Shown: positions 51,466 through 60,287 of the stretch, one piece after another | How the letters are laid out: each line of letters begins with the position of its first letter | How positions within the stretch are numbered: position 1 is the stretch's first letter | Source: an uncultured Candidatus Entotheonella sp. | GTDB taxonomy: Bacteria; Tectomicrobia; Entotheonellia; Entotheonellales; Entotheonellaceae | Assembly (NCBI GenBank): GCA_951828535.1 | Contig: OX639990.1 | Coordinates: 2,777,300-2,841,299, forward strand | Length of the DNA: 64,000 bases | Reading direction: 5' to 3' | The notes under the pieces: model-generated | Told to the model about the DNA's origin: nothing | Database searches by the model: none | Seen by the model: only the letters and a program-made list of their open reading frames with translations | Translations under genes and position numbers: made by a program

Positions 51466-51678
51466 TTAAGTCGTCCCTCTGCCGCCCGTACGCTCGATGA
51501 GCACCGACAGCGCTTCCAGCTGTGCATCCAATTTTCGGACCTGGGCATCCATCTGTCGGTCTCGCGAATCGGAAGCCCGCCGTATCTGGCGCAAACCGCC
51601 CCAGATCAGAGCACATTGCAGCAGCCCCACGCCTGCGACTGTACATTCCGCCAAAGTCAGGGGTTGGATGTCAATCAC
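51466..51678 (-). CDS. Small membrane/coiled-coil protein
   Basis: 70-residue protein with an N-terminal helix of moderate hydrophobicity (CTVAGVGLLQCALIWGGL) and a C-terminal heptad-like stretch (RDRQMDAQVRKLDAQLEALSV). The start is a GTG with AAGGAG nine bases upstream. It has the helix-plus-coil plan of many uncharacterised accessory proteins and of the small protein at 6253-6513. I do not recognise a family. It lies between convergent and codirectional neighbours with tight spacing. Confidence 0.6.
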   Translation of the reverse strand: MIDIQPLTLAECTVAGVGLLQCALIWGGLRQIRRASDSRDRQMDAQVRKLDAQLEALSVLIERTGGRGTT

Positions 51679-51692
51679 GGCTTTTCGCTCCT

Positions 51693-52607
51693 TTACACCG
51701 CAATGCTCTCTAAATCATTAGCAAGATGCGTGTTCGGGAAAATCCGCCGTGCTTCTTCAAGAAACAGGTGCTCGGCGTGCGCGTAACGCTGCGACAGATG
51801 ATTCAGGTACAGCACCTCCACGCCAGCGTCGCGCGCCACGCTGGCGGCCTGCACCGCGGTCATGTGCCCAACCTCAGCCGCCAATTCCGCATCCGCCTGC
51901 AAAAAGGTGGCTTCGCTGATCAGGCAGTGGGCGCCGGCGGCCGCCTCTGTCAGCCCATCGAAATACATCGAATCGCTAACGTAAACGAGTTTCTTACCGG
52001 GCTCTTCCGGCCCCAGCACGTCGTCGGGCCGCACGATCTGCCCATTGGCACCGCGCAGGCTCTCGCCAGCGAGCAGGCGCCGCCGTTCCGGTCCGGGGGG
52101 AATGCCGAGACATTCGGCGGCTTCGGGCTGAAAGCGCCGCCGGGGCTTCTCCTGGAATACAAAGCCGTATGACCGCTTGACCCGATGCTTCGTTGGGAAG
52201 GCATAGCAGTCGAGCTGGCGATGCGTGTAGATCAGCCCTTCGCTGATCTCGTGCCATTGCAGATCGTACTGCAGCGAGCGGCCGATGAAGCCGGCCATCT
52301 GGCGCACCCGGTCGAGGGTCGCAGGGTTGCCGTAGACCGCCAGCCGCTTGACCGGCTGCAGCATGTTAAAGGTCGCCAGCAGTCCGCCCATGCCGAGAAT
52401 GTGGTCCAGGTGCTCATGGCTCAGAAAGACGTGCGTGAGGTTCTTGAAGCCGTTGCCCGCCCGCGTGATCTGCCGCTGCGTGCCCTCGCCGCAGTCGATG
52501 AGCCACTTCAAATCCCGGTACGTCACCAGGGTGGCGGAGACGTTACGCTTCACGGTAGGAACGGCGGCGGAGGTGCCGAGAAAGGTGATGCCGAAGGTGG
52601 TGCTCAT
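51693..52607 (-). CDS. rnz: Ribonuclease Z (MBL-fold tRNA 3' endonuclease)
   Basis: 304-residue metallo-beta-lactamase-fold RNase that trims the 3' ends of tRNA precursors. The N-terminus ITFLGTSAAVPTVKRNVSA and the zinc motif HVFLSHEHLDHILGMGGL (H-x-H-x-D-H, about residue 63) are those of RNase Z. The later ligands are in YVSDSMYFDGL (about residue 210) and LNHLSQRY (about residue 270). The start is placed at the ATG giving MSTTFGITFLG, 17 bases after the gltX stop. The frame is open upstream within gltX and is not used. Confidence 0.87.
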   Translation of the reverse strand: MSTTFGITFLGTSAAVPTVKRNVSATLVTYRDLKWLIDCGEGTQRQITRAGNGFKNLTHVFLSHEHLDHILGMGGLLATFNMLQPVKRLAVYGNPATLDRVRQMAGFIGRSLQYDLQWHEISEGLIYTHRQLDCYAFPTKHRVKRSYGFVFQEKPRRRFQPEAAECLGIPPGPERRRLLAGESLRGANGQIVRPDDVLGPEEPGKKLVYVSDSMYFDGLTEAAAGAHCLISEATFLQADAELAAEVGHMTAVQAASVARDAGVEVLYLNHLSQRYAHAEHLFLEEARRIFPNTHLANDLESIAV

Positions 52608-52624
52608 GCCTGGTCTTCCGGCCC

Positions 52625-54079
52625 CTATTTTTGCAGCAGGGCCACGGCGTCCTCGAGCCGGGACAGGCAGAGGTCCTTGCCGAGAACCTGCATGGTGGCG
52701 AACAGAGGCGGCGAGGCGGTGCGGCCGGTTACCGCTGTCCGCAGGGTCATGAACAGGTCGCGGCCCGGCCATTTGGCGCCCTCGACGTACGTGCGCACGC
52801 TGGCCTCCAATTCTGCGTCCTGCCAGGGGCCGGCATGCCGAGTCAGCACCTCGGCCACCTCCGTCAGTACCTTGACGGCCTCACGCGGGTTCCTGCCCTT
52901 GGGCAGCAATAGCGCCTTGTCGTAGGCCAGCGGCGTGTCGTAGAAGAATGCCGCCATGTCCTGAAAATCCCCCAGCGTGCGCAGGCGCTCCTGCAACAGC
53001 GGTGTGATGGCGTCCACGTAGGCGTTGTCGTCCAGAAGCCGGGACTTCGCACGCGCGTTTTCCAAGAGCCGCTCCGACAGAGCCGCGGGCGAGAGTTGGC
53101 GGATGTACATGCCATTCAGCCATTCCAGTTTTTGCAGATCGAAAACGGGCCCGCCCAGGCTGATGCGGTCGAACGAAAACGACTCGATCATCTCGTCCAG
53201 CGTGAAGACCTCGCGCTCGTCGGGCATCGACCACCCCATCAGCGCCAGGAAGTTGAGCAGCGCCTCAGGCAGGTAACCCTGGCGCTCGTAGTAGCGCAGC
53301 GACACCGGATTCTTGCGCTTGCTGATCTTGCTGCGGTCAGCGTTGCGCAGCAGCGGCATGTGCATGAACACCGGCGGCGCCCAGCCGAAGGCGTCGTACA
53401 ACATGAGGTGCTTGGGGGTCGAAGAAATCCACTCCTCGGCGCGGATGACGTGCGAGATATCCATAACGTGGTCGTCTACGACGTTGGCCAAGTGGTATGT
53501 CGGATAGCCGTCGGACTTGAGCAGCACCTGATCGTCGACCTGCCCGTGCTCGATGGTAATGGGATCGCGAAAAGCATCATGTACCACGGTGCTGCCGTCC
53601 GCCGGCACCTTGAGGCGCACCACCGACGGCTGGTCGCCGTGGGCCTTTGCCTCAGCCTCGGTGAGGTGTCGGCAGTGCCCGTCGTAGCGCATCGGCGCCT
53701 TGTCCTGCCGCTGCTGCTGGCGCACCGCTTCCAGGCGTTCCGCCGTGCACCAGCAGCGGTACGCCGCGCCGCTGTCGAGCAACTGCTGCACCTGCTCGCG
53801 GTACACGTGCAGGCGTTCCGACTGCCGGTAGGGGCCGTAGGCACCGCCGACGTCCGGTCCCTCGTCCCACGCCAGGCCGACCCAGCGCAGGGAGCTCAGG
53901 ATGTCTTCTTCGTAGCGCCGTTCGGAGCGTGCCTGATCGGTGTCCTCGATGCGAATGACGCACTGCCCGCCATGCACGCGTGCGAACACGTAATTGAACA
54001 ACCCGATGTAGGCGGTGCCCACGTGCGGCGCGCCGGTCGGGCTCGGCGCGATGCGGACACGCACCTGTGACTGCGTCAT
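52625..54079 (-). CDS. gltX: Glutamyl-tRNA synthetase
   Basis: 484-residue class I aminoacyl-tRNA synthetase. The HIGH-like motif is PTGAPHVGTAYIGLFNYVFA (about residue 12), and the KMSKS-like loop reads RSKISKRKNPVSL (about residue 246). IRIEDTDQAR and the discriminating FVH-like segment of the Glu group are present. Length is usual. It charges tRNA-Glu. Since glnS is also encoded 700 bases away, this enzyme is probably discriminating. GAGGAGGCATTC lies upstream of the ATG. Confidence 0.95.
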   Translation of the reverse strand: MTQSQVRVRIAPSPTGAPHVGTAYIGLFNYVFARVHGGQCVIRIEDTDQARSERRYEEDILSSLRWVGLAWDEGPDVGGAYGPYRQSERLHVYREQVQQLLDSGAAYRCWCTAERLEAVRQQQRQDKAPMRYDGHCRHLTEAEAKAHGDQPSVVRLKVPADGSTVVHDAFRDPITIEHGQVDDQVLLKSDGYPTYHLANVVDDHVMDISHVIRAEEWISSTPKHLMLYDAFGWAPPVFMHMPLLRNADRSKISKRKNPVSLRYYERQGYLPEALLNFLALMGWSMPDEREVFTLDEMIESFSFDRISLGGPVFDLQKLEWLNGMYIRQLSPAALSERLLENARAKSRLLDDNAYVDAITPLLQERLRTLGDFQDMAAFFYDTPLAYDKALLLPKGRNPREAVKVLTEVAEVLTRHAGPWQDAELEASVRTYVEGAKWPGRDLFMTLRTAVTGRTASPPLFATMQVLGKDLCLSRLEDAVALLQK

Positions 54080-54137
54080 GAATGCCTCCTCAGTTCCCTC
54101 TCCCTCTGGCAGAAGGCCCGGGTTAGGGTCGCTGGCA

Positions 54138-54262
54138 GCGGAGATTGCGGGCGGGAAGCCGGCTTGGCTTTTTTCCCCTCACCCGGCCTTTGGCTATCCT
54201 CTTCCAAGGGGGAGAGGGTTTTCACGGAGGTCGTGTCGCTCATTTCGCCCACTCCGTCCCGA
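54138..54262. repeat. Degenerate duplicate of the DUF559 5' region, copy 1
   Basis: This stretch aligns with 54622-54766: GCGGAGATTGCG, then GCCGGCTTG-CTTTT, CCCTCACCCGGCCTT and GGAGAGGGT-TTC-CGGA follow in the same order. It lacks about 18 bases that hold the start codon of the DUF559 gene in copy 2. It appears to be the remains of a second copy of that gene's upstream flank and first codons. Confidence 0.65.
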
Positions 54263-54285
54263 CAGTCCCCTCGCGGAAGGAAGCA

Positions 54286-54645
54286 CTATCGAAATTCCCT
54301 CTCCCTTTGGGAGAGGGCCAGGGTGAGGGTATCATGCAATTTTTCCAACACGGCTTCCGTCTCTTGCGTCACCTCGTGATTCCAAACCCGGATGACTGCT
54401 ATGCCCTGCGCCTCAAGATAGGCTGTGCGTTCCCTGTCCCTGCGTTCTCTGTCGGCCTCGTTATGTTGCCCCCCGTCCACCTCAATCGCTATTCGGGCTT
54501 CGTGACAGTAAAAATCCAACACATAGGGCGCAACTGGGTACTGGCGGCGGAATTTCAGCCCGCCGAATTGCCGGTTTCGGAGCAAGTGCCAAAGCAGGTG
54601 CTCGGCGCTGGTTTGGCTTTTGCGGAGATTGCGAGCGAGGGCCAT
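54286..54645 (-). CDS. DUF559 (Vsr/restriction-endonuclease fold) protein
   Basis: 119-residue protein of the DUF559 family, which has the PD-(D/E)XK-type nuclease fold. The order is KSQTSAEHLLWHLLRNRQFG, then KFRRQYPVAPYVLDFYCHEA, then IAIEVDGGQHNEADRERRD with the acidic pair and Gln (about residue 65), and IRVWNHEV. It starts at an ATG at 54645; a longer frame continues upstream through repeats. Its last codons (LSQREREFR) lie inside a CCCTCTCCC-type palindrome, so the gene is embedded in repeats on both sides. Its function is unknown. Confidence 0.8.
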   Translation of the reverse strand: MALARNLRKSQTSAEHLLWHLLRNRQFGGLKFRRQYPVAPYVLDFYCHEARIAIEVDGGQHNEADRERRDRERTAYLEAQGIAVIRVWNHEVTQETEAVLEKLHDTLTLALSQREREFR

Positions 54646-54766
54646 GAGTCGGGGAGAGAGAGCCGGCTTGCCTTTTCTTCCCTCACCCGGCCTTCGGCCA
54701 CCCTCTCCCGAGGGGAGAGGGTCTTTCGCGGACTTCATGTCGCTCTTTTCACCCTCTCCACCCCGA
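54622..54766. repeat. DUF559 5' flank repeat, copy 2
   Basis: The flank of the intact DUF559 gene, including its first eight codons, which is repeated in degenerate form at 54138-54262. It contains the palindrome CCCTCTCC-CGA-GGGGAGAGGG near 54701-54720. The gap to glnS also has CCCCTATTGGGAGAAGGGG at 54770-54788. Confidence 0.65.
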
Positions 54767-54815
54767 TTTCCCCTATTGGGAGAAGGGGCTTTGGAAACAT
54801 CCTGACAGCCCTGGA

Positions 54816-56528
54816 TTACTGTTTGGCGATCTTCGCCCAGGTATCGCGCAGCGGCACGGTGCGGTTGAAGACCAAGCGGTCCGGGGTCGTGTCGGGGTCG
54901 GCGCAGAAGTAGCCCTGGCGCTCGAATTGGTAGCGGCTGCCAGCCTCCGCCCCGGCCAGACTGGGCTCGACCTGGCACGACGTCAACGTCTCCAGAGAAT
55001 GGGGATCCAGCGCGGCGGTGAAATCTTCGCCTTCTGGCACGTCGTCCGGGTCGGCCTGGGCGAAGAGATGGTCGTACAGCCGCACCTCGGCGGGAACCGA
55101 GTGCGCCGCCGACACCCAATGCAGGGTGGCCTTGACCCGGCGGCCGTCGGGCGACCCACCGCCGCGGGTGGCGGGATCGTAGGTACAGTGGATCTCCACC
55201 ACCTCGCCGGTTTGCTCGTCCTTCACCACGCCCACGCAGGTCACATAGTAGGCGTAGCGCAGTCGCACCTCGCGCCCCGGGGCGAGGCGGAAAAACTTCT
55301 TGGGCGGTGTCTCGTGAAAATCCTCGCGCTCGATGTACAACACCCTGGAAAATGGTACCTTGCGTGTCCCCATCGAGGCGTCCTCGGGGTTGTTGACCGC
55401 CTCCATTTCTTCCGTTTCGCCCTCGGGATAGTTGTCGATGACCAGCCGCAGCGGCCGCAGCACCGCCATGACGCGCGGCGCCCGACGGTTCAGGTCCTCA
55501 CGGATGCAGTATTCGAGCAGGGCGATATCCACCGTGCTGTCGCGCTTGGCCACGCCGATGCGCTCGCAGAAGGCGCGGATTGCCTCCGGCGTGTAGCCGC
55601 GCCGCCGCAGGCCGGACAGGGTCGGCATACGCGGGTCGTCCCAGCCGTTCACCAGGCCGCGCTCCACCAGGCTCAGGAGCTTGCGCTTGCTCATTACCGT
55701 GTGGCTGAGATTGAGGCGCGCGAACTCGATTTGCTGCGGATGGCACGGCGTCTGCAGGACGTTCAGGAACCAGTCGTAGAGCGGCCGATGATCCTCGAAC
55801 TCCAGGGTGCAGATGGAGTGCGTGATGCCCTCCAGGGCGTCGGACAGGCCGTGGGTAAAGTCATACATGGGGTAGATGCACCAAGCGTCGCCGGTGCGGT
55901 GGTGGGACACACGCCGGATACGGTAGAGCGTCGGGTCGCGCATATTGACGTTTCCCGAAGCCATGTCGATCCTGGCACGCAGCACCCGCGAGCCCTCGGG
56001 AAACTCGCCCGCCTTCATGCGCGCGAACAGGTCCAGGTTTTCCTCGACCGAGCGTAACCGGTAGGGACTTTCCCTGCCGGATTCCGTCAGGGTGCCGCGA
56101 TAGGCGCGCACCTCGTCGGCGCTGAGGTCACACACGTACGCCTTGCCGGCTTTGACGAGTTGCACGGCGTAGTCGTAAAGCTTTGCAAAATAATCGGATG
56201 CGTAGAACAGCCGGTCGCCCCACTCGAACCCCAGCCAACGCACGTCGGCCTTGATGGCCTCGACGTACTCCACGTCTTCCTTGCTGGGATTGGTGTCGTC
56301 GAAACGCAGATGGCAGAAGCCGCCGTTCTCCGCCGCGAGGCCAAAATTGAGGCAGATGGACTTGGCGTGACCGATGTGCAGGTAGCCGTTCGGCTCCGGC
56401 GGGAAGCGCGTGACGACGCGCCCGTCGTGCTTGCCGGACCGCCGGTCTGCGGCGATAATCTCACGGATGAAGTGTGCCGGTGCCGCGTTGGCGCTTGTCT
56501 CGTTCACCTTATCAGTGGCCTGTGTCAT
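54816..56528 (-). CDS. glnS: Glutaminyl-tRNA synthetase
   Basis: 570-residue class I synthetase of the eukaryote-derived GlnS type. HIGH reads [21 protein letters not shown] (about residue 43) and KMSKS reads [14 protein letters not shown] (about residue 270). The segment [17 protein letters not shown] is characteristic. The C-terminal half carries the two anticodon-binding beta-barrel domains. GlnS is typical of gamma- and beta-proteobacteria and a few other lineages. GATCGAAAGGTAAACC is upstream of the ATG. It is divergent from kdsB. Confidence 0.95.
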   Translation of the reverse strand: MTQATDKVNETSANAAPAHFIREIIAADRRSGKHDGRVVTRFPPEPNGYLHIGHAKSICLNFGLAAENGGFCHLRFDDTNPSKEDVEYVEAIKADVRWLGFEWGDRLFYASDYFAKLYDYAVQLVKAGKAYVCDLSADEVRAYRGTLTESGRESPYRLRSVEENLDLFARMKAGEFPEGSRVLRARIDMASGNVNMRDPTLYRIRRVSHHRTGDAWCIYPMYDFTHGLSDALEGITHSICTLEFEDHRPLYDWFLNVLQTPCHPQQIEFARLNLSHTVMSKRKLLSLVERGLVNGWDDPRMPTLSGLRRRGYTPEAIRAFCERIGVAKRDSTVDIALLEYCIREDLNRRAPRVMAVLRPLRLVIDNYPEGETEEMEAVNNPEDASMGTRKVPFSRVLYIEREDFHETPPKKFFRLAPGREVRLRYAYYVTCVGVVKDEQTGEVVEIHCTYDPATRGGGSPDGRRVKATLHWVSAAHSVPAEVRLYDHLFAQADPDDVPEGEDFTAALDPHSLETLTSCQVEPSLAGAEAGSRYQFERQGYFCADPDTTPDRLVFNRTVPLRDTWAKIAKQ

Positions 56529-56638
56529 GGTTTACCTTTCGATCCGGGACGCGCTGCGAATAAAGTCGTTATGGTAGCATATCTGCCCCGCCAGACAACG
56601 GGCCGCGCCCGCTTCTCACCTGCCAAAGGATGCCGTGC

Positions 56639-57454
56639 ATGCGAGCCATTCTGATCATCCCCGCCCGCTACGGATCGACGCGCCTGCCGGGCAAGCCGCT
56701 GACGTATATCGCCGGACGAACGATGCTGTCGCGGGTGTGCGGCATCGCCCGCGCCGCAGCGCGGGACAACGGCGACATCGACATCGCAGTGGCGACGGAT
56801 GACGCCCGCATCGGCGCGCATTGCGAGGACATCGGGGCGCCGTGGGTGATGACGCCGGCGTCCTGTCCCAGCGGCACGGACCGCGCGCTGGCGGCGCTCA
56901 GGGAACTGCCGCGGGCGTACGACGTGGTCATCAATTTGCAGGGCGATGCGCCGCTGACGCCGCCCGACTTCATCACCGCCATGCTGCAGGCGTTCGAGGC
57001 CGACCCGGCAATCGAGGTGGTTACGCCCGCGGTGCAGTTGAGCTGGCCGGAACTGGACCGGTTGCGGGCCCAGAAGCGCGAGACGCCGTTCAGCGGCACC
57101 TGCGTGATTGTGGACCCACACGGCAACGCGCGGTGGTTTTCCAAACAGGTCATCCCGGCCATGCGGAATGAGGAAGCGCTGCGGCGCCGGGGCGGTTCGT
57201 CCCCGGTGCTGCGGCACGTCGGGCTTTACGGCTACAGCCGCAAGATGCTGGAAACTTACGTCACGCTGCCGGCGGGGTACTATGAGCAACTCGAAGGGCT
57301 TGAACAGCTTCGGGTTCTGGAGCACGGCTACGGCATTCGCGTTGTGCAGGTTGATTACCAAGGCCGTGCAGCCATGTCCGGTGTGGACAGCCCCGAGGAC
57401 GTGGCCCGCGCCGAGGCACTCATCGCCAGGCACGGCGAACTGCTGACGGGCTGA
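56639..57454 (+). CDS. kdsB: 3-deoxy-manno-octulosonate cytidylyltransferase
   Basis: 271-residue CMP-KDO synthetase, which activates KDO for the lipopolysaccharide inner core. The nucleotide-binding start reads IIPARYGSTRLPGKPL (about residue 5), then VATDDARI, ASCPSGTDR (about residue 81) and INLQGDAPLTPP (about residue 102), with the LQGD motif of the family. HVGLYGYSRKMLE and LEQLRVLEHGYGI follow. The start ATG at 56639 has AAAGGA seven bases upstream. The gene indicates a Gram-negative envelope with KDO. Confidence 0.92.
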   Translation: MRAILIIPARYGSTRLPGKPLTYIAGRTMLSRVCGIARAAARDNGDIDIAVATDDARIGAHCEDIGAPWVMTPASCPSGTDRALAALRELPRAYDVVINLQGDAPLTPPDFITAMLQAFEADPAIEVVTPAVQLSWPELDRLRAQKRETPFSGTCVIVDPHGNARWFSKQVIPAMRNEEALRRRGGSSPVLRHVGLYGYSRKMLETYVTLPAGYYEQLEGLEQLRVLEHGYGIRVVQVDYQGRAAMSGVDSPEDVARAEALIARHGELLTG

Positions 57455-57459
57455 CCTCC

Positions 57460-58083
57460 ATGACCACTCGCCTGATCATCGCCCGACACGGCAACACCTT
57501 CGGGCCCGGCGATACCCCAAGACGGGTCGGCCGGCGTACCGACCTGCCGCTCGTGGCAAGCGGTGAGGCGCAAGCCAGGCGCATCGGCGACTATCTGCGC
57601 CGCCACCAAATGGTGCCTGATGTGGTGTTTGCCGCGCCGCTGCAACGCTCTTACGACACCGCCCGGCTGGCTGTGGAAGCCCTGGGATGCGACCTGCCCA
57701 TTACCATCGACGCACGTTTTAACGAGATCGACTACGGCCCCGATGAGAACCAGCCCGAGTCCACCGTCGTCGCCAGAATCGGCGATCAGGCCCTTTCCGA
57801 CTGGAACGAACACGCCAAGGTGCCGCCCGGATGGCGGGCCGATCCACTAGCGATCATCGGCGACTGGCTGGCCTTTGGGGATACCTGCCGCCAATCCTTC
57901 AGCGGCCGGACGGCTCTCGTCGTCACCAGTAACGGCATTGCCCGCTTTGCGCCGCATTTGTCAGGCGATTTTGAGGGTTTCAGGCGTGAGCACGGCATCA
58001 AGATTGCCACGGGTGCCTTATGTTTCCTGCGCATGCGAGGCAGCCAATGGGCGGTCGAACAGTGGAACATCCGACCAACGTGA
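57460..58083 (+). CDS. Histidine phosphatase family protein
   Basis: 207-residue member of the phosphoglycerate mutase-like superfamily. The catalytic segment is IIARHGNTFGPGDTPRR (about residue 6), FAAPLQRSYDTARLA (about residue 58) holds the second Arg, and NEIDYGPDENQPES the Glu (about residue 88). The second His of the active site should lie near VVTSNGIARFAP (about residue 152), but the family's SHG/THG reads SNG here, so catalysis by the classical mechanism is doubtful. It starts five bases after kdsB, suggesting an operon and perhaps a sugar-phosphate role. Confidence 0.82.
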   Translation: MTTRLIIARHGNTFGPGDTPRRVGRRTDLPLVASGEAQARRIGDYLRRHQMVPDVVFAAPLQRSYDTARLAVEALGCDLPITIDARFNEIDYGPDENQPESTVVARIGDQALSDWNEHAKVPPGWRADPLAIIGDWLAFGDTCRQSFSGRTALVVTSNGIARFAPHLSGDFEGFRREHGIKIATGALCFLRMRGSQWAVEQWNIRPT

Positions 58084-58114
58084 TGACATGTTGATCTGAC
58101 GAAAGGACGTGCCC

Positions 58115-59158
58115 ATGAACGGGACGCTGCTTGGGTTTGGACTGCTCGCGGTGATCGTGGTGGTGCTGCTGGCAGTTCTGTGGGTCGTGTTGAAGGCGCT
58201 GCACAACGTCCAGCTCGAACTGCGCGGGGTGAACGAGCGGGTGTCGGGCATGGAGCACAATCAGACTCGCGTCGACCAGGGCATTGGCGACCTGAGGACC
58301 GGTATGGCCAAGACAGACTCCGCCACTGCGCGGCTGATGAGCGCGACAACAGTCATTCACGACCAACTCTTGCGCGCCAAGGAGGGGGTTGCCCAGCTTC
58401 AGACGCACAGCCATGCCCGACAGGGGCTGGAGGAACAGACGGCCGAGTCCATCAAGCGGCTCGAAGCCGTCATCGCCGGTACGCAAAGCAAGGGCGCCGC
58501 CGGGGAAAACATCCTCGAAACCCTGTTCGCGCGCTTGCCGGCAGAGTGGCAGGTGCGGGATTTTCAGGTGGGCAACAAATCGGTCGAGTTCGGGCTGCGC
58601 CTGCCCAACCGGCTCGTGCTGCCCATCGACAGCAAGTGGCCGGCCACGCACCTCATTGAGCGATTCCTGGCTGCGGAGGACCCGGACGAGCGCCAGAAGG
58701 TCAAGACTCGTATCGAATCCGCAGTCCGGGACAAGGCCAAGGAGGTCAGAAAATACATCGACCCGAACGTGACCGTGAATTTCGGCATCGCCGCCGTGCC
58801 CGATGCGGTCTACGAGTTGTGCACCCGCGTACAGATCGATGTTTTCCAGTGGAGCGTCGCACTGGTCAGCTACAGCATGGTCGTGCCCTACCTGCTGCTC
58901 GTCTTTCAAACCGTGCTGCGGTCGGCACAGACGGTCGACGCCCAGAAACTCGACGCCTGCCTGCGCAGCATTGAGGACGGCATCGCGTCCATGCAGGCGG
59001 AACTGGATGGGCGCTTTTCTCGCGCCTTAACGATGATCGACAATTCCCGCAGCGAGTTGCGCGCGCACCTTGGCAGGGTCGCCGGTGGCCTGGCCGGCCT
59101 GCAAATTGCCGCTCCAAGCGTGGACCCTGTGCAGATGATCGCACCTGTAGAACCCTGA
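58115..59158 (+). CDS. rmuC: RmuC family DNA recombination-limiting protein
   Basis: 347-residue RmuC-like protein. An N-terminal membrane helix (LLAVIVVVLLAVLWVVLKAL) leads into a coiled-coil region (residues about 25-120), then the RmuC nuclease-like core KGAAGENILETLFARLP (about residue 128) and LPIDSKWPATHLIERF (about residue 168), with the PIDSKWP wording typical of the family. It is shorter than E. coli RmuC. RmuC limits inversions at short repeats. AAAGGA lies seven bases before the ATG at 58115; a GTG six bases upstream is an alternative. Confidence 0.82.
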   Translation: MNGTLLGFGLLAVIVVVLLAVLWVVLKALHNVQLELRGVNERVSGMEHNQTRVDQGIGDLRTGMAKTDSATARLMSATTVIHDQLLRAKEGVAQLQTHSHARQGLEEQTAESIKRLEAVIAGTQSKGAAGENILETLFARLPAEWQVRDFQVGNKSVEFGLRLPNRLVLPIDSKWPATHLIERFLAAEDPDERQKVKTRIESAVRDKAKEVRKYIDPNVTVNFGIAAVPDAVYELCTRVQIDVFQWSVALVSYSMVVPYLLLVFQTVLRSAQTVDAQKLDACLRSIEDGIASMQAELDGRFSRALTMIDNSRSELRAHLGRVAGGLAGLQIAAPSVDPVQMIAPVEP

Positions 59159-59169
59159 GCGCTCCATTC

Positions 59170-60045
59170 TCACGCCATCGCGTCCGCCATCATTTGTGAC
59201 AATTCCTGCTGGGAAAACGTGTACTCGGTGGCGCAAAACTCGCACCGCACCTGGGTTTCGGGCTGTTCGCTGATGAGTTGGCTGAGTTGCTGCGGGCCCA
59301 AGGCGAGGAGGGCGCGAACCACGCGGTCCTGGGAGCAGCCGCAGTGCCAGGCGGGGGCGGCCTGTTTGACGACTTCAAGGTCGAGGCCGCCGACGGCGCG
59401 ATGCAGGATATCCTGCGGGCCGTATCCCTCGCGCACGAGGGTGGTGACGGTCGGCACGGCGCCGAGGGCCTGCTCGACGTGAACAACCAGATCGTCGTCG
59501 ATGCTGGCATGAAATTGCACCAGGAAGCCGCCAGCGGCGGCCACGGTGTGCTCGGGGGTGACGAACACGCCCAGGGATACGGCGCTGGGGATTTGCTCCG
59601 ACTGGACAAAGTACGACGCCAGATCCTCGGCGATCTCGCCGGACGCTAACGGCACGGTGCCGCTGTACGGCTCGGCGGCGCCGGTTTCCCGGATGACGTG
59701 CAGGATGCCCTTGCCCACCGCGCCTCTGACGTCGAGCTTGCCGTTGCGTGACGGCACGTTGATGGCGGGCTGCCCCAGGTAGCCTCGCACCTGCCCCACC
59801 CCATTTGCCTCAACCAGAATGCTCCGCACCGGCCCTTTGCTGCTCACCTGCAGCGTCACGCGATGCGCGGCGTCTTTCAGCAACGAACCCATCAACACGC
59901 CGCCCGTCAGCAGCCGGCCCAGCGCCGCCGCCGCGGTTGGCGAGGCGCCATGAATGCCTCTGGCCTTCTCCACCAGCGCCGTCGTGACGGCGGCGACGCC
60001 GTAAATGTGTTCGTTCGCAACGATGACGCTCGTCAGCGTATCCAA
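59170..60045 (-). CDS. hslO: Hsp33 redox-regulated chaperone
   Basis: About 291-residue heat-shock protein 33, a holdase activated by oxidative unfolding. The C-terminal redox switch is complete: HCGCSQDRVVRAL (C-x-C, about residue 231) and RCEFCATEYTF (C-x2-C, about residue 265), which hold zinc in the reduced state. ATGRLLTGGVLMGSLLK-like and YLGQPAINVP segments match the core. The start is probably a TTG at 60045 with GAGG six bases upstream; a GTG at 60057 is an alternative. It converges on rmuC. Confidence 0.9.
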   Translation of the reverse strand: MDTLTSVIVANEHIYGVAAVTTALVEKARGIHGASPTAAAALGRLLTGGVLMGSLLKDAAHRVTLQVSSKGPVRSILVEANGVGQVRGYLGQPAINVPSRNGKLDVRGAVGKGILHVIRETGAAEPYSGTVPLASGEIAEDLASYFVQSEQIPSAVSLGVFVTPEHTVAAAGGFLVQFHASIDDDLVVHVEQALGAVPTVTTLVREGYGPQDILHRAVGGLDLEVVKQAAPAWHCGCSQDRVVRALLALGPQQLSQLISEQPETQVRCEFCATEYTFSQQELSQMMADAMA

Positions 60046-60189
60046 AGGGCACCTCACTGGCTTGGGTTTTGATCGTGTTGGTCCGGTTGGCTTTCATCGG
60101 TGGGAATCAAGCAGGCCGTGCCGCGAAACGGTGAGGCAGCATACGGCGCTCGGCGTTGGCGTGTCAAGCCGCCGACGGCGCTTGTCGCC

Positions 60190-60218
60190 TTGACAAAATC
60201 GAGTTCCGTCGGTACAAC
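60190..60218 (+). promoter_or_regulatory. Sigma-70 promoter for the larA operon
   Basis: A consensus TTGACA at 60190-60195, a 17-base spacer and TACAAC at 60213-60218. The larA start lies 70 bases downstream, after AGAGGAGAG. Confidence 0.65.
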
Positions 60219-60287
60219 GGGCACCCTGACAGCTGCATTGAATGCCCGTCGCGGGCGCGTTTTTCCGGGTTCAAGAGGAGAGATGGT

